From Cryptosporidium bovis (Eukaryota > Apicomplexa > Conoidasida > Eucoccidiorida > Cryptosporidiidae), in the NCBI GenBank assembly GCA_009768925.2, contig VHIT02000002.1, positions 248,001-312,000 on the forward strand: DNA of 64,000 nucleotides. The letters are read 5' to 3'. Each line of letters opens with the position of its first letter. The first letter of the stretch is position 1. This document shows, piece after piece, positions 8,618 to 19,026 of this stretch. The notes beneath the pieces are model-generated. The model made no database searches. It was not told the origin of the DNA and saw nothing but the letters and a program-made list of their open reading frames with translations. The position numbers and the translations under genes are program-made.

Positions 8618-11600
8618 TCATGGAGAGCCAACAACTTCAAGAGAGGCTTCTTGTGAGGGAGGTGGTGAAAGAAAGTCCGCTGGTACCTTAAAATCTTCAC
8701 AACTTAATGCAAGACAACAAGCTTCCACTGCGTCTGGGTGACTAAATTGCTTGAATCTTCCAAATACAGTCTGCATTGCAGCAGAACATTGACTTTTGTT
8801 GATTCTTGTACTAGGAACCGGTCTAATTCTTCTAATAACACTCATAATAAGCTGCCAAGTAATAGGATGAGACTTTCTTCTCGGAAGAAGATCCATTTTA
8901 TGACCATAAGCATCTGCTAACTTAAATGCGAGATATCTTTCGTGGTTTGTCTTGAGCACTCCTCCATTGAAGGCAGGATCAGATGTAATGTCCAAAATAG
9001 AACATAATTTATTTAGCATTTGGTTACTCTGAGATACCAAATATTTTGGGAAAAGGATAGTTTTAATCGCATTTCTGCAAGAAGGAGTAGCAATTCTCAT
9101 TCTGCCTTGTCTAACTTTGTTTGCATACTTAATGATGTTTACATAATTAACAACCTCACAAATGTGAGCCAAGTTAATGAATGTCGAGAAATTCGATTTC
9201 ATTGCGAGTTTTTGATGCATTTGCTTTGCTGTTGTAAGATCTATCTTTTGAGCAGACAAACAACTTTCACTTTGTAATGGATCTATGATTGAACAAATAG
9301 ATTTAGCGGACTCCATTGAATACCCCAAATCATCTATTAACTGACCAACACAACTTTCCAACACTGTGAATTGATTTAACTTATAAATCACTTTTGCAAA
9401 AGCCTCAACTGTTGTTCTTTTCTCATCTCTAGCTGGTTTGTGCGATACAATCTGATTCAATAGGTCAAGCTGAACTTTGTTAAGAGCGGCGTAGTATTTT
9501 CCACGAATGTCCTCTATTCCCGGAGAACTCGATGTTTCTATTGAATCTAATGTCTTTAACACGCCTGGGAGAGCCTCAACTTGACTTCCCTCTGTCAAAC
9601 TTGGCATAAGATCATACTTCCTTTCCTTAGATGTACTTGCAGCCTTCTCATCCAAGAACTGCTGATATGTCTTTTCAACTCCTGGAAGTTTGTATTCACC
9701 CTTGCCATCCATAAAGTCTTTAATGCTATTAAGAGCCTTCTTAATCTCATTAAGTTCTTTGCCTGATGTTTTTCTTTCAAAGAATGCTCCACAACTGTGA
9801 TGAGCGAGCTGGAAGAGAGAGTTGCTTGTATCCATCCACCTTTCAAAGAATTCTGAAATAATTACGAATTCACATTTTTCTCTTGGAGGATTCTCACCCA
9901 TTAAATCAAAGGCCTTACATATTTCATCAAATCTATACTCGAGAATTCCATATTTGTTTGATAAATCATAGAGTTTTCTAGTGAATGGATGAATAATTGG
10001 TCTTCTTGTAATCCCAAGCTTATCACAAGGCTCAGAATTCCAAAAGTCCATTCTATTACAAATTTCATCTTGTTGGGTGGATGTAAGTCCATAGCGTTGA
10101 GCAAATGTTAAATTAACATTCTTCAATACAAATTTGTTCATAGCATGAGAACATCTTCTTTGAATCGATCCTTTGTTGTTGTTTATTTTTGGTATATTAA
10201 TGGCCGCTACCAATAAACAAATGTCTTCCAATTGCATAAGTGTATTGCCTCTTAACTCCTTTAAGAAGTATGACCTCACGTCCCTTGCAATACCAATAAG
10301 AGGTGAGACTAAAAATCTTCTGCAAATTTCTATAGATTGTTTCTCAAATGCAGCACACATTCTTCTCACCTCTCCACCAGAGAATTGCTCTCTCATGGCA
10401 TTTTCGTCATTGTTCTCAAACTTTCCAATATAGGAATTCAGAATAGCCTCACAAGAGATTTGTGGTTCATTTACATTAAACTCTCTGACCATATTAACTA
10501 TTTCAATAAGAGAATATACATTGTGTCCCATTGATTTATACTCTTCATATATATTATAGGCCCACATTAATTGCGTTGGAGACAATATACCCTCTTTTAC
10601 TGATTGATTTAGTGCTGGTTCATTGTTTAGTAAAACAGCCAATTTTTGTCCGAGAGGAGATGTTTTCCACCATCTTGTTGTATATGATTGAGTTGGACTG
10701 AAGAATCCACCCGTTAAAATAACGGCTTTCTCCTCTAATTCTTTTTGTTTTCTTGAGTGTCTTTTGAAGACCTCTTGACATGCTTCCACAAATTGAGAAA
10801 TAATATCCCATCCCCAAGGACAAACAGTATCTCCCATATTGGCGGCTCTTGACCAAAGGAGTGATATCATTTCATTTCTACAGAATTCAAGTGTCTGATC
10901 TTCCTCATCCGACATAGCAGAAACAATTCTACAAGCGTCACTAACCCTGAAGTCTAACATTCTTGGAAAGACAGCTTCACCGAATGCAACTGCTAACTCC
11001 TGAGCCTTGTGAATATGTCTTGGTGGAACTTTTTTGCATTCTGGACTCATTGTAAAATCCATCATTTTACAAATTGTTTCGGCATCATCCTGTGTAATGG
11101 TTTCTACAGTAAGTGGATCACGTAATGCCAAGATATTTTGTTGGCAAATATCATAAACTGATCTGTATTTTACGTTTTTAAGTTCAGAAGGTCTCACCAA
11201 CTGTACCAATCTACAAATAGATTGTTGTTCCAGTTTACCTCTGAATTTATTTTCAATATCATCAACCAACACGAAATCCGGCCATTTAAGATCCGCACAC
11301 TCATCGTGACCCCATGGTTCTATATTTGAACACCAAATATCAGCAGTTTCTGCATGAATTCCCATATCAACCAAGACCTGCTCACATGTCTCATGGCTCC
11401 ATCCAAATGTTGAAAATCTTTGGAACATCTCCTCAAAATCTTTAATGGTGTATTTTAATACTCCAGATGAATATTTTGGATCTGTTTGGAATCTCCATGC
11501 TGCTATTTCTGCCCATTGTCTTGCTCTCTCAACCACTGCACTCTCTTTCAATCTTTGATAACGTCTTGCAATTGGAATATAACCTATTGGTAATCTATAT

Positions 11601-11803
11601 TCTCTCAAACTTTTTAACCATTTTTGATGTTCCAAAGGACTCATCCATGGACCTGACATATAAACTTCACTAATAATTCCGGGTGGTCCAGGTGGTACTT
11701 GAGGTCCTGGCTGAGGAATTGGCTGGAAGAATTGTCCAAAATTTTCAGCCACACATGAACTTATTGACAGAAAACCTGCCAAAACAAGCGATGTTAGTTT
11801 CAT
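8618..11803 (-). CDS. Large secreted cysteine-module protein, function unknown
   Basis: A 1061-residue protein with a clear signal peptide (MKLTSLVLAGFLSISSCVA) and a short proline-rich stretch at about 27-42, followed by a mostly alpha-helical ectodomain. No membrane segment or GPI-type tail is evident, so it is probably fully secreted. Cysteines recur in a pattern: one Cys, about 20-35 residues, then IC or WC, then 8-9 residues and another Cys. Instances include ADIWCSNIEPWGHDEC, AETICKMMDFTMSPEC, DEICNRMDFWNSEPC and AKSICSIIDPLQSESC. Divergent copies lie near the C-terminus, one lacking the last Cys. Between them sit shorter pairs such as MCAAFEKQSIEIC. This suggests tandem helical repeats held by disulfides. 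I recognise no named domain. A lineage-specific secretory-organelle or surface protein is an inference. Confidence 0.85.
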   Translation of the reverse strand: MKLTSLVLAGFLSISSCVAENFGQFFQPIPQPGPQVPPGPPGIISEVYMSGPWMSPLEHQKWLKSLREYRLPIGYIPIARRYQRLKESAVVERARQWAEIAAWRFQTDPKYSSGVLKYTIKDFEEMFQRFSTFGWSHETCEQVLVDMGIHAETADIWCSNIEPWGHDECADLKWPDFVLVDDIENKFRGKLEQQSICRLVQLVRPSELKNVKYRSVYDICQQNILALRDPLTVETITQDDAETICKMMDFTMSPECKKVPPRHIHKAQELAVAFGEAVFPRMLDFRVSDACRIVSAMSDEEDQTLEFCRNEMISLLWSRAANMGDTVCPWGWDIISQFVEACQEVFKRHSRKQKELEEKAVILTGGFFSPTQSYTTRWWKTSPLGQKLAVLLNNEPALNQSVKEGILSPTQLMWAYNIYEEYKSMGHNVYSLIEIVNMVREFNVNEPQISCEAILNSYIGKFENNDENAMREQFSGGEVRRMCAAFEKQSIEICRRFLVSPLIGIARDVRSYFLKELRGNTLMQLEDICLLVAAINIPKINNNKGSIQRRCSHAMNKFVLKNVNLTFAQRYGLTSTQQDEICNRMDFWNSEPCDKLGITRRPIIHPFTRKLYDLSNKYGILEYRFDEICKAFDLMGENPPREKCEFVIISEFFERWMDTSNSLFQLAHHSCGAFFERKTSGKELNEIKKALNSIKDFMDGKGEYKLPGVEKTYQQFLDEKAASTSKERKYDLMPSLTEGSQVEALPGVLKTLDSIETSSSPGIEDIRGKYYAALNKVQLDLLNQIVSHKPARDEKRTTVEAFAKVIYKLNQFTVLESCVGQLIDDLGYSMESAKSICSIIDPLQSESCLSAQKIDLTTAKQMHQKLAMKSNFSTFINLAHICEVVNYVNIIKYANKVRQGRMRIATPSCRNAIKTILFPKYLVSQSNQMLNKLCSILDITSDPAFNGGVLKTNHERYLAFKLADAYGHKMDLLPRRKSHPITWQLIMSVIRRIRPVPSTRINKSQCSAAMQTVFGRFKQFSHPDAVEACCLALSCEDFKVPADFLSPPPSQEASLEVVGSP

Positions 11804-12830
11804 TTTTCTTCTTTGTTCTCGATATATCCGTACTTGTATTTACTCGATTCACTTTATCCTTGGACTAGAATTTTCCTAAGAATCTTTCTGTTCACGCCTT
11901 TTGAATTATTTCTTATTCTTATTTCACTCTCCTCCCACGTTTGAGCTCTTCTGGTTTGCAACCTTTTACAGTCGCTCAAATTCCCTTTGAAAAGTTCCTA
12001 ACTCGATAAAATTGGAAAATTCACTGCTTTGTGCTTAAGTTTTCCCTTCTTTTAGATCAAATTGGCATCTCAATCCTAAATTAATAGGTATTAAAAAAGG
12101 CAGGATCTATTAAACGTGTTAGATCTATGGCGCCGCATCTCTCCCCGCTTGGAAATCATGCATACCCCCGTGAATAAAAAGATTCACCGTTTAAAATCAT
12201 GCAAACAAGACGGAGCCGAAATGTAAAAATCTCAAGTTGGTGCGCTAAGCTTAAAATGTTTTTTTACATCTGTACCCTCGGTTCACTTTTCTCCTAGATA
12301 AGTATTTTTAAATTAAATTTCGCCACTTGCTTTCTATTCCTTTTCTTAAGACCCGTTAGGGCTCTATAAATAATTCAACGTATTTTGCCCACACATTACT
12401 GTAAATAAAACCCGCCATAACATTTACCTTTGGTACTAACAGAGTTTAGAAAAAAGACCGCTCGCTTTGTGGATTCCCACACAAAAGTTAGAGCAGGATT
12501 AAGGGTTTTTTACTTATTTTTTTGAATTTCGTGTTTGTATATAATAAAGAGGAATAAAGTGAGATATACTCCCAGACCTTTGGTGTCATTATTTCTCTTT
12601 TTTATAATACATTGAATACACAGCTGTGATACTAACAGGATATAAATTTAAAGATAGAAACAGAGGGTAAGAAAGGGAGCATTCCTCATTGTATACTTTT
12701 GTTCATTCAAGGTTAGAGAAGACATAAACGTATATAAATAAGTTTTTATTTATTTTACGGGTTTAAGGTTATTTGAAATTAATACTAAAGTGAATTACAG
12801 GTAGAGCGTGATTTAGTTTGTAATTAGAAA
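11804..12830. other. Divergent intergenic region
   Basis: About 1 kb between the minus-strand secreted protein gene and the plus-strand membrane protein gene. It contains a GGCGCC palindrome at 12129-12134, several T-runs and GC-richer patches. No coding frame or RNA gene is convincing. It probably holds two promoters. Confidence 0.4.
12129..12134. promoter_or_regulatory. GGCGCC palindrome (E2F/DP-like)
   Basis: The self-complementary hexamer in ATGGCGCCGCAT lies about 325 bp upstream of the minus-strand secreted protein and 700 bp upstream of the plus-strand gene. The factor is inferred from the motif only. Confidence 0.35.
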
Positions 12831-13919
12831 ATGCAGCCATTAGGATCAGTAGGTATAGTTCCGCAAGTTGTGAATCCACAAGTATTGGTTATGCCGACAA
12901 AAGCTCCATCAGAAAATGTGGTCAAAAAGAAAGGATCTTGCACAAAATGCGGGCAATGTTGTGGTTCCTTGTTTGTAATGATTTTTGCGATCCTTTGTAC
13001 GATGGGTTGTTACTTTTATCCGACGTATAAATCCTTTACTGACCCAGAGTATTTCAAAAATAGAGATGATCCAATTTGGACTTGGGAAACTGCATTTTCT
13101 AAAGTTAGAGAAATAGGTCATGCAATGTCAAATATAAGCTCTTCTTTATCCGAAGAAAGTAGAGCAATATCAATGGACACGCCAACTGGTGAATCTGAGG
13201 TTAGTGTTAGTGGAAATGATACTACCTTTGGGAGAAAACTTAAGATTGGAAGAAGAGGTAAGAATAAGGGTAACAATGCAGATCCAAATCCCAGTGCTAA
13301 TGCCAATACTACAGTTATAGGCATGAATTCTACATTGATTAATGACAATCTTAATGGTACTTTAAACAATGAGACTGTGTTAGTTGAGGCTAGGGGTAGG
13401 TATTTTGAGAAGGAATACTGTGATAAAGCTGATAGTAAAGGTCCTTGGAAAGATTTCTGTGGTGTAAAATCAATAATAACAAATTTAGAATGCATTGATA
13501 TGATGAATGGTCCGGCAATTTGTGTGGGGATTAGAAATTCGAAATATGTGGTCTTTATTGCTTCTCAACAATGCAAATTGCTTGAGCCAAAGATACCAGT
13601 TGAGATTATTCCTGTAATATCTGACTATTGTTCTGGTAAGATTCATTTTCCAAGTAAATTGAAATGTCCTTGCAAAATAAGTCAAAGTATTGTGGAGCAG
13701 TCAACTCAGGTGACAACACCCGAAAATAACAATTCTACTTCTATTAATGGGAATCAAGTTAGTTTAAATAAAGTAGATAGTGAAACTTCAGATAAGCTTG
13801 GGGGACCAGACGGAGTTGTTAGCAAACTTGTAAGCGGAATTGAAGATGCTTTCAAGTTCATTGAAGAAATAGCAAATGAAGCAAACTCTAAAGCAAAAAA
13901 TGATGTTATTCACTTGTAA
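12831..13919 (+). CDS. Single-pass membrane protein with Cys-rich juxtamembrane motif
   Basis: A 362-residue protein of no recognised family. The first 35 residues are proline- and valine-rich and lack a signal peptide. A Cys-rich motif (SCTKCGQCCGS) then runs into one transmembrane segment at about 45-64 (LFVMIFAILCTMGCYF). This looks like a type II or signal-anchor topology, and the membrane-edge cysteines are plausible palmitoylation sites. The C-terminal part carries many N-x-S/T sequons (NIS, NDT, NTT, NST, NGT, NET) and about eight cysteines between residues 200 and 290, consistent with a disulfide-bonded luminal or surface domain. An Asn/Ser-rich tail follows. Confidence 0.8.
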   Translation: MQPLGSVGIVPQVVNPQVLVMPTKAPSENVVKKKGSCTKCGQCCGSLFVMIFAILCTMGCYFYPTYKSFTDPEYFKNRDDPIWTWETAFSKVREIGHAMSNISSSLSEESRAISMDTPTGESEVSVSGNDTTFGRKLKIGRRGKNKGNNADPNPSANANTTVIGMNSTLINDNLNGTLNNETVLVEARGRYFEKEYCDKADSKGPWKDFCGVKSIITNLECIDMMNGPAICVGIRNSKYVVFIASQQCKLLEPKIPVEIIPVISDYCSGKIHFPSKLKCPCKISQSIVEQSTQVTTPENNNSTSINGNQVSLNKVDSETSDKLGGPDGVVSKLVSGIEDAFKFIEEIANEANSKAKNDVIHL

Positions 13920-15113
13920 AGGGTAATAAGATAACACATGAAATGATTATATTGGTAGTAGGATTGATAAACGCTAATGATCTGTAAATGGAGAGGAAAG
14001 AACGTGATTCACGTTTTTCTAGAAATCCAATACTCTCGTATATAGTAATTTAAAACGTTTATTTGTTATTAGTACCAATACAAGGACGTATGAAAGTACC
14101 ATGCACTTCTCAGTCATTACAAGTTGCTTTTTATTTTTCCTATTTTTTTCAATTAATCTACATCAAAAGTTTTATGTTAGGTACATAATGCTTAATATAT
14201 CAAATAGCTTTTTTTCGTGTTCCTGTTTGTATAAGATGCAATTTACGTTGAGGTGATCTATATTCCGTCAAATTCACCCCTTATATTTAACAGTTCATTC
14301 ATGTAAATATGATTCAGTTAGAGCAAGTACACACTTGTATTTACGGCAAACATTTGTTTAAAACAATTAGAGTTATGTTCAGCATAAATATTTAAAAATA
14401 GCTCCGAACTTGTATTCGGAAGATGATGTTAAATAGAATTTTAATCTATACGGTAAAAGATAAATCCATAGATAGTACAAATTCAATAAAACCTTGTTTT
14501 ATTGTGCGGTGAGCCTAATAAAGCAACTAATATCTCCGTAACATAGTTTATAGAGCAGAATTATCTTGTTTTTGCTCAATTGATTTTCAGAATCCAAATA
14601 ATATACACAAAATAAGTATAGAATGTTTCCTAATGTACAATTGCATCAAAAAAATAGTATAATTTTTACTTATTCTACTATTCCTCCTTATAGTATGTTC
14701 CTGTTACAGACTAAAGTAGTAAAATAATGAACGTGGTAATTGTTCCCCTGGACTTTTTTTTAGACAGAACAAAGTAAAAATAAATGTCAATTAATTCATT
14801 CAAGATTTTGCAATAGGCAAAAATCAAATCCAGACAACAGCAATTTTATTTATATGCTACGTATTACATGTAAATTATAGTGATTTTAAATTACTGCGTA
14901 CGAGTACCGCATTAGGCGCCTAGGCGCCACACTTCACATTTGAAAACAAATTAAAAGTACTATTATAACTGAGAAGAAATTCATTATCACTGAATTTAAA
15001 GAAAATCCAAAGGTGACCTAATAACACATATAATTTTTGCAGTAGTTATTATTGTCACTACTATTTTTTAAGGTGTGGGTTTTGTATTTATCTGGAATAA
15101 TAGGTTTGGATAG
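13920..15113. other. Intergenic region, both flanking genes on plus strand
   Basis: About 1.2 kb, strongly AT-rich. The main feature is a tandem palindrome at 14915-14928, roughly 190 bp before the next start codon. No open frame or RNA gene stands out. Confidence 0.4.
14915..14928. promoter_or_regulatory. Tandem GGCGCC palindrome
   Basis: GGCGCCTAGGCGCC is a perfect 14-bp palindrome made of two GGCGCC hexamers, about 190 bp upstream of the CRAL-TRIO gene start. A binding site for an E2F/DP-like dimer is the likeliest reading. Confidence 0.5.
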
Positions 15114-18100
15114 ATGTTTTCTGGGAGATGCATACTAGGACCATTATTTAGACTAATATTTTTATTCAAGTTATTTAATATTGACTTATCACATGGCAAG
15201 AATGACAACACAATTAAATTTGGGCCTCTTTCTCCACCTCATGATAGAACAATAATAGGGGAGTTTGATAAATTTGCTATTCACTACTGTGGTTTAAGTG
15301 GGCAAGCATTTACGGTTGCTCACTGTATATTCCATGGAATAATAGACATTTACTCTGAGAAAGACTTATTGTACGATGACTATGAGAAAGTGGTGGAATT
15401 GTTATTGCAGAGGAAGAACTATAATTCCCCTTCAAAACTTTTATCTTCTCGAGGTTATTGTGATAACAACATTTTACAAAATACACCAATATCTAGAGTG
15501 AAGGGCGTGAAGTCTGTAAAGGGAGTAAAAATAGCATCAAAAGCGGAGAATTTTTGTAAATTTTCTATAAGGTGTTTCTCCAATAATCCTAAGACTCTTA
15601 TTAAGGAATCAACTTCTGTCCAGCAAAAGTACTTGGAAAAGTGGATGAATATTTGCCCTGGAACGAACAAAGCGTTGGATGCTTTATTTGCTTCAAGAAT
15701 AGATAGGCATATAGAGGAACTAAAGTTGAAATCAATAGATAAAAAGGAACTGTGTCAGATAAGTGCACGAATTTCTTCTGAAAAACCAAGTGAAAGAGTG
15801 TCAACTTGCATTAAATTGATAGGTTCAAAGGATGTTTGTGGTTCAGTATCTCCTTATGTTATTAGCTTCAAGGGTTGGTTATCAGAAGCTATTGATCCGG
15901 TGAAGAAGGTGATGTTTAAATTTGACCCAAAAACAATGATAGATGAGAGCGTAAGGAGTATAGTAGATATTCAGTTAAGTGAAGAGATACCTCCATACTG
16001 CTTTCCGGAGGAGATATTCACTTTTAAACCTACCGATAAAAGACGCATATTCTTTTATAATAAGCTTTCCAAAGATCAGAAACTACTAATTAATCAATTT
16101 TTAATGCATTTCGTTTTGAACTATGGGAAGATCCCAAGAGCCATATTTGACAGAAGAGCCAGATTTACTCTTGAAGGTTGGATGCTTCACAAGAATAAAT
16201 TTCCTATAGTTTCTGTTCACAACTCAATGTATTCGATAGGCAAGAAAATAGTTTTAAAACACAATAATGAAATTAACTACAAAGTAAATAGTAAAAGTGA
16301 ATACCCTTATAATATGCCTCAGTTTAGTATTTATGGTGATTATTTAGGCAAGCCGAAAAACTATATTATAAGTGATAAAAATCCACTGATAACACCTTGT
16401 CTTCAACAGGGTTGCGCTTATTTTATTGGAAGAAGCATAAACATGTCCCCAGTATTAATGATTAGAGTTCAAACTCTTCTATCTATAAAGAATATTAAAC
16501 AGTTATCGGCCTCATTCTTCGCAATGTTTATTATGTCCTTTGCAGAAAAATACCTGTTTTATCCCGGAAAAGCTGAAACAGTGGACTTTATTATTGACTG
16601 TAGAGGAGTATCTCTTACGGGAATTTCAACGTTTTTAAAGCTAAAACCTATAATTAAGTATTTTAGTGAAGAAGGTATAATGAACATTTATCCTTTGAGA
16701 GTGAATAATATATTTCTAATATCAAATGGTAATTCCTGGAATGTAATAAAGGATTCAATATCTAACTACTTCCTTCAAGAGACAATTGATAGTATAATTG
16801 TTATAAGTGTTTCAAATAATTCAAAACAGGATAGGGATTCTAATATATATAGGGTTCTCTGGAAATACATGTCTCCATATATTTTGGAAACTGATATAGG
16901 TGGCCTTAGACCTTGTTTAAAAAATGGAGAGTTTTATCCTTTCAAAATAATACCTGGGCCTTATTTACCCTACAATTTAAATAAGTTGAGATCCAGTGCA
17001 ATGCCTACACAAGACCACTGGCCAAAACCAAACTTGAACTCTATCAAAAATTTGTATAGGCTTGTTCCTACAGGGTTATTTTCATTTTCTGAGAAGACTA
17101 TGGATGATAATGAAAAAGTTTCTTATATAGATTGGAATGAGACAAAGCTTTTGAGTGTTCTTCCTAAAAATTTATGGCCAGATAAAAACGAGGAACTTGC
17201 TTCTTCGTCTTATGTTACAAACGAAAAATGCGAAGGTAAAGGCATTGTTACTTTAGAAAAGGATGAGAGCATTGACAGAGATGATAATGCGACTTTAGAA
17301 ACAGTAAAAGGTGATACTTTGGATGACATGGAAAGTGTTATGAAGAAGGATGAGGAAGAAAAAGATGGGAAAATGGAGAAAGACAATGTTGTTTTGGAGG
17401 TTACTGACGAAAAAATGGTGGAAACAAAAAGACAATCAAAACTGAAGGAAGTTATAGAGAAATTCAGGCTTTCCCATGGTTTACTTTTAAATTTGAGACA
17501 AATATATTTGGTCAGATTAAAAAGAAGAAGGGTGAGATATGGTTTATCAGAGCAGTGTATAAAAATAACAGTAGCTCATCTTACTTACTTTACAAAGAAA
17601 ATAACAGAAACTCTTGAGAAATTGAAGAATATAAGGGCAAGAGAGATAGAAACGGAAAAGATGATGATTTACAATAAAAGAAAATCTTTGGTGGAAGAGA
17701 GACAATCTATAATCGAAATTTATACCGAGATTATATCGACTTTGAAGTTAGAGAAGATAAAGAATATGTTAATAAATAAATTGCAAGATGGCTTTAACCT
17801 ATTTGAGCACAAGCTAGATGAAACTGAGAAAGATTTAGCAAATATTCAAAAAGAATTCGAAATAGATTCAATATTCGATGATAGTATCAACAATATAACT
17901 GAAATGGAAGAGAGGATGAATATAATTACTGAATCTGTGACCAGCGTGTTAAGTAAATTTACCGAAATTAAAAATATGTTCAATAAATTTGAAACAAAAA
18001 TAATGAACATAACCGAAAAGATGAATAAACATTGCGACGATATTTTGTTGAAGATGAACATTATTACGTCCTTTGTTAACAACCACAATAATTACGATCC

Positions 18101-18185
18101 AATCAACATGCTTGAAAGTTCACTCCTTTCAAACATTGTTGGTTCCATTGTTAAAGAACACAAGGAATTAGTCACCTTGATATAA
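15114..18185 (+). CDS. Secreted CRAL-TRIO (Sec14-like) protein with coiled coil
   Basis: A 1023-residue protein whose N-terminus looks like a signal peptide (LFRLIFLFKLFNIDLSHG). Residues about 30-480 form a Cys-containing region I cannot assign (IHYCGLSGQAFTVAHC). Residues about 485-620 match the CRAL-TRIO lipid-binding fold: a core strand TVDFIIDCRGVSLTGIS, the YPLRVNNIFLISNG turn where Sec14 proteins have YPERL, and a LETDIGGLRPC segment where they have LPxxxGG. An acidic/lysine linker at about 700-780 leads to a long predicted coiled coil to the C-terminus. By family it would bind or transfer a hydrophobic lipid. CRAL-TRIO proteins are usually cytosolic, so a secretory signal is unusual. 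The domain call is motif-based. Confidence 0.78.
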   Translation: MFSGRCILGPLFRLIFLFKLFNIDLSHGKNDNTIKFGPLSPPHDRTIIGEFDKFAIHYCGLSGQAFTVAHCIFHGIIDIYSEKDLLYDDYEKVVELLLQRKNYNSPSKLLSSRGYCDNNILQNTPISRVKGVKSVKGVKIASKAENFCKFSIRCFSNNPKTLIKESTSVQQKYLEKWMNICPGTNKALDALFASRIDRHIEELKLKSIDKKELCQISARISSEKPSERVSTCIKLIGSKDVCGSVSPYVISFKGWLSEAIDPVKKVMFKFDPKTMIDESVRSIVDIQLSEEIPPYCFPEEIFTFKPTDKRRIFFYNKLSKDQKLLINQFLMHFVLNYGKIPRAIFDRRARFTLEGWMLHKNKFPIVSVHNSMYSIGKKIVLKHNNEINYKVNSKSEYPYNMPQFSIYGDYLGKPKNYIISDKNPLITPCLQQGCAYFIGRSINMSPVLMIRVQTLLSIKNIKQLSASFFAMFIMSFAEKYLFYPGKAETVDFIIDCRGVSLTGISTFLKLKPIIKYFSEEGIMNIYPLRVNNIFLISNGNSWNVIKDSISNYFLQETIDSIIVISVSNNSKQDRDSNIYRVLWKYMSPYILETDIGGLRPCLKNGEFYPFKIIPGPYLPYNLNKLRSSAMPTQDHWPKPNLNSIKNLYRLVPTGLFSFSEKTMDDNEKVSYIDWNETKLLSVLPKNLWPDKNEELASSSYVTNEKCEGKGIVTLEKDESIDRDDNATLETVKGDTLDDMESVMKKDEEEKDGKMEKDNVVLEVTDEKMVETKRQSKLKEVIEKFRLSHGLLLNLRQIYLVRLKRRRVRYGLSEQCIKITVAHLTYFTKKITETLEKLKNIRAREIETEKMMIYNKRKSLVEERQSIIEIYTEIISTLKLEKIKNMLINKLQDGFNLFEHKLDETEKDLANIQKEFEIDSIFDDSINNITEMEERMNIITESVTSVLSKFTEIKNMFNKFETKIMNITEKMNKHCDDILLKMNIITSFVNNHNNYDPINMLESSLLSNIVGSIVKEHKELVTLI

Positions 18186-19026
18186 TTTCAAATGTGTTTA
18201 CGATGATATGATATACAAGATTTTTTTAAAGTTTAAAGCTATCAATTTCAAATATTAATACTGTTTTCTAAAAAATAGTTACAAACACGTATATATACTT
18301 CGCCATTTTTCACCTATTTAAATTTACTTAAACACTAATGTACACTTTTGACTATTCTATTTTAATTATATAGTTTTGAGCCATTTTGAGTCCCTATTTT
18401 CTTCGTTAAAATCACCTCTACTTCTTTTGCTTCTCCCTTTCTCTTTATTGATGTTGTCTGAAACAAATATGAGTGAGCGAGAAAAAGTACATTATTTGTC
18501 AATTTTTTAATTGGCAAGTTGCAATCTATTTTTGTTCAAAGAAGTGAGTTTCGAGGCTCAGTTATCGGCATGTTTAATAAGAAGTACAGGACAAAAAACA
18601 ACACGGAATAGTATTGGATATAACGTCTTCAACATTTTTGTCACGTTAAATCCTACACAATCACTTGATATCATCCTCTTACGCCTCAAACTCACTCAAA
18701 TATAACCCATAACCAACTTACAGTTACTCATCCAACTTGAAATACTAGTCTCAATATCCTCAAATATATGAGAAACATCAAACTCTAAATTATCTATAAA
18801 ATCTGCCGTCATCTTTCTCTATTTCAGGCATGCACTTTTTTTTGTTTTGACATGTGATAATTGGCGCCAACATATCTTTCTGTGACAGCAATGAACACAT
18901 TATTTATGCATATAAATAGATTAATACTGGGGTTAATTGAGTAGTTGTGAGGACATTTAACAGTTGATATATAATAATACGTGAATATTTATGTAGATAT
19001 AAATGATGGTTTCATAGATCTTGTCA
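18186..19026. other. Convergent intergenic region
   Basis: Lies between the 3' ends of the CRAL-TRIO gene and the minus-strand acidic protein gene. It holds one TTGGCGCCAA palindrome at 18861-18870, which is odd for a region with no gene start. No convincing coding frame; an unannotated transcript start here is possible. Confidence 0.35.
18861..18870. promoter_or_regulatory. TTGGCGCCAA palindrome (E2F/DP-like)
   Basis: A perfect ten-base palindrome in a gap between two converging genes, so it is not next to a known start codon. It may mark an unannotated transcript or be a chance copy. Confidence 0.3.

Noticed and set aside
18511-18705. A 64-codon frame in the convergent gap
   Set aside because: It has no ATG start and no recognisable motif, and lies in AT-rich gap sequence.
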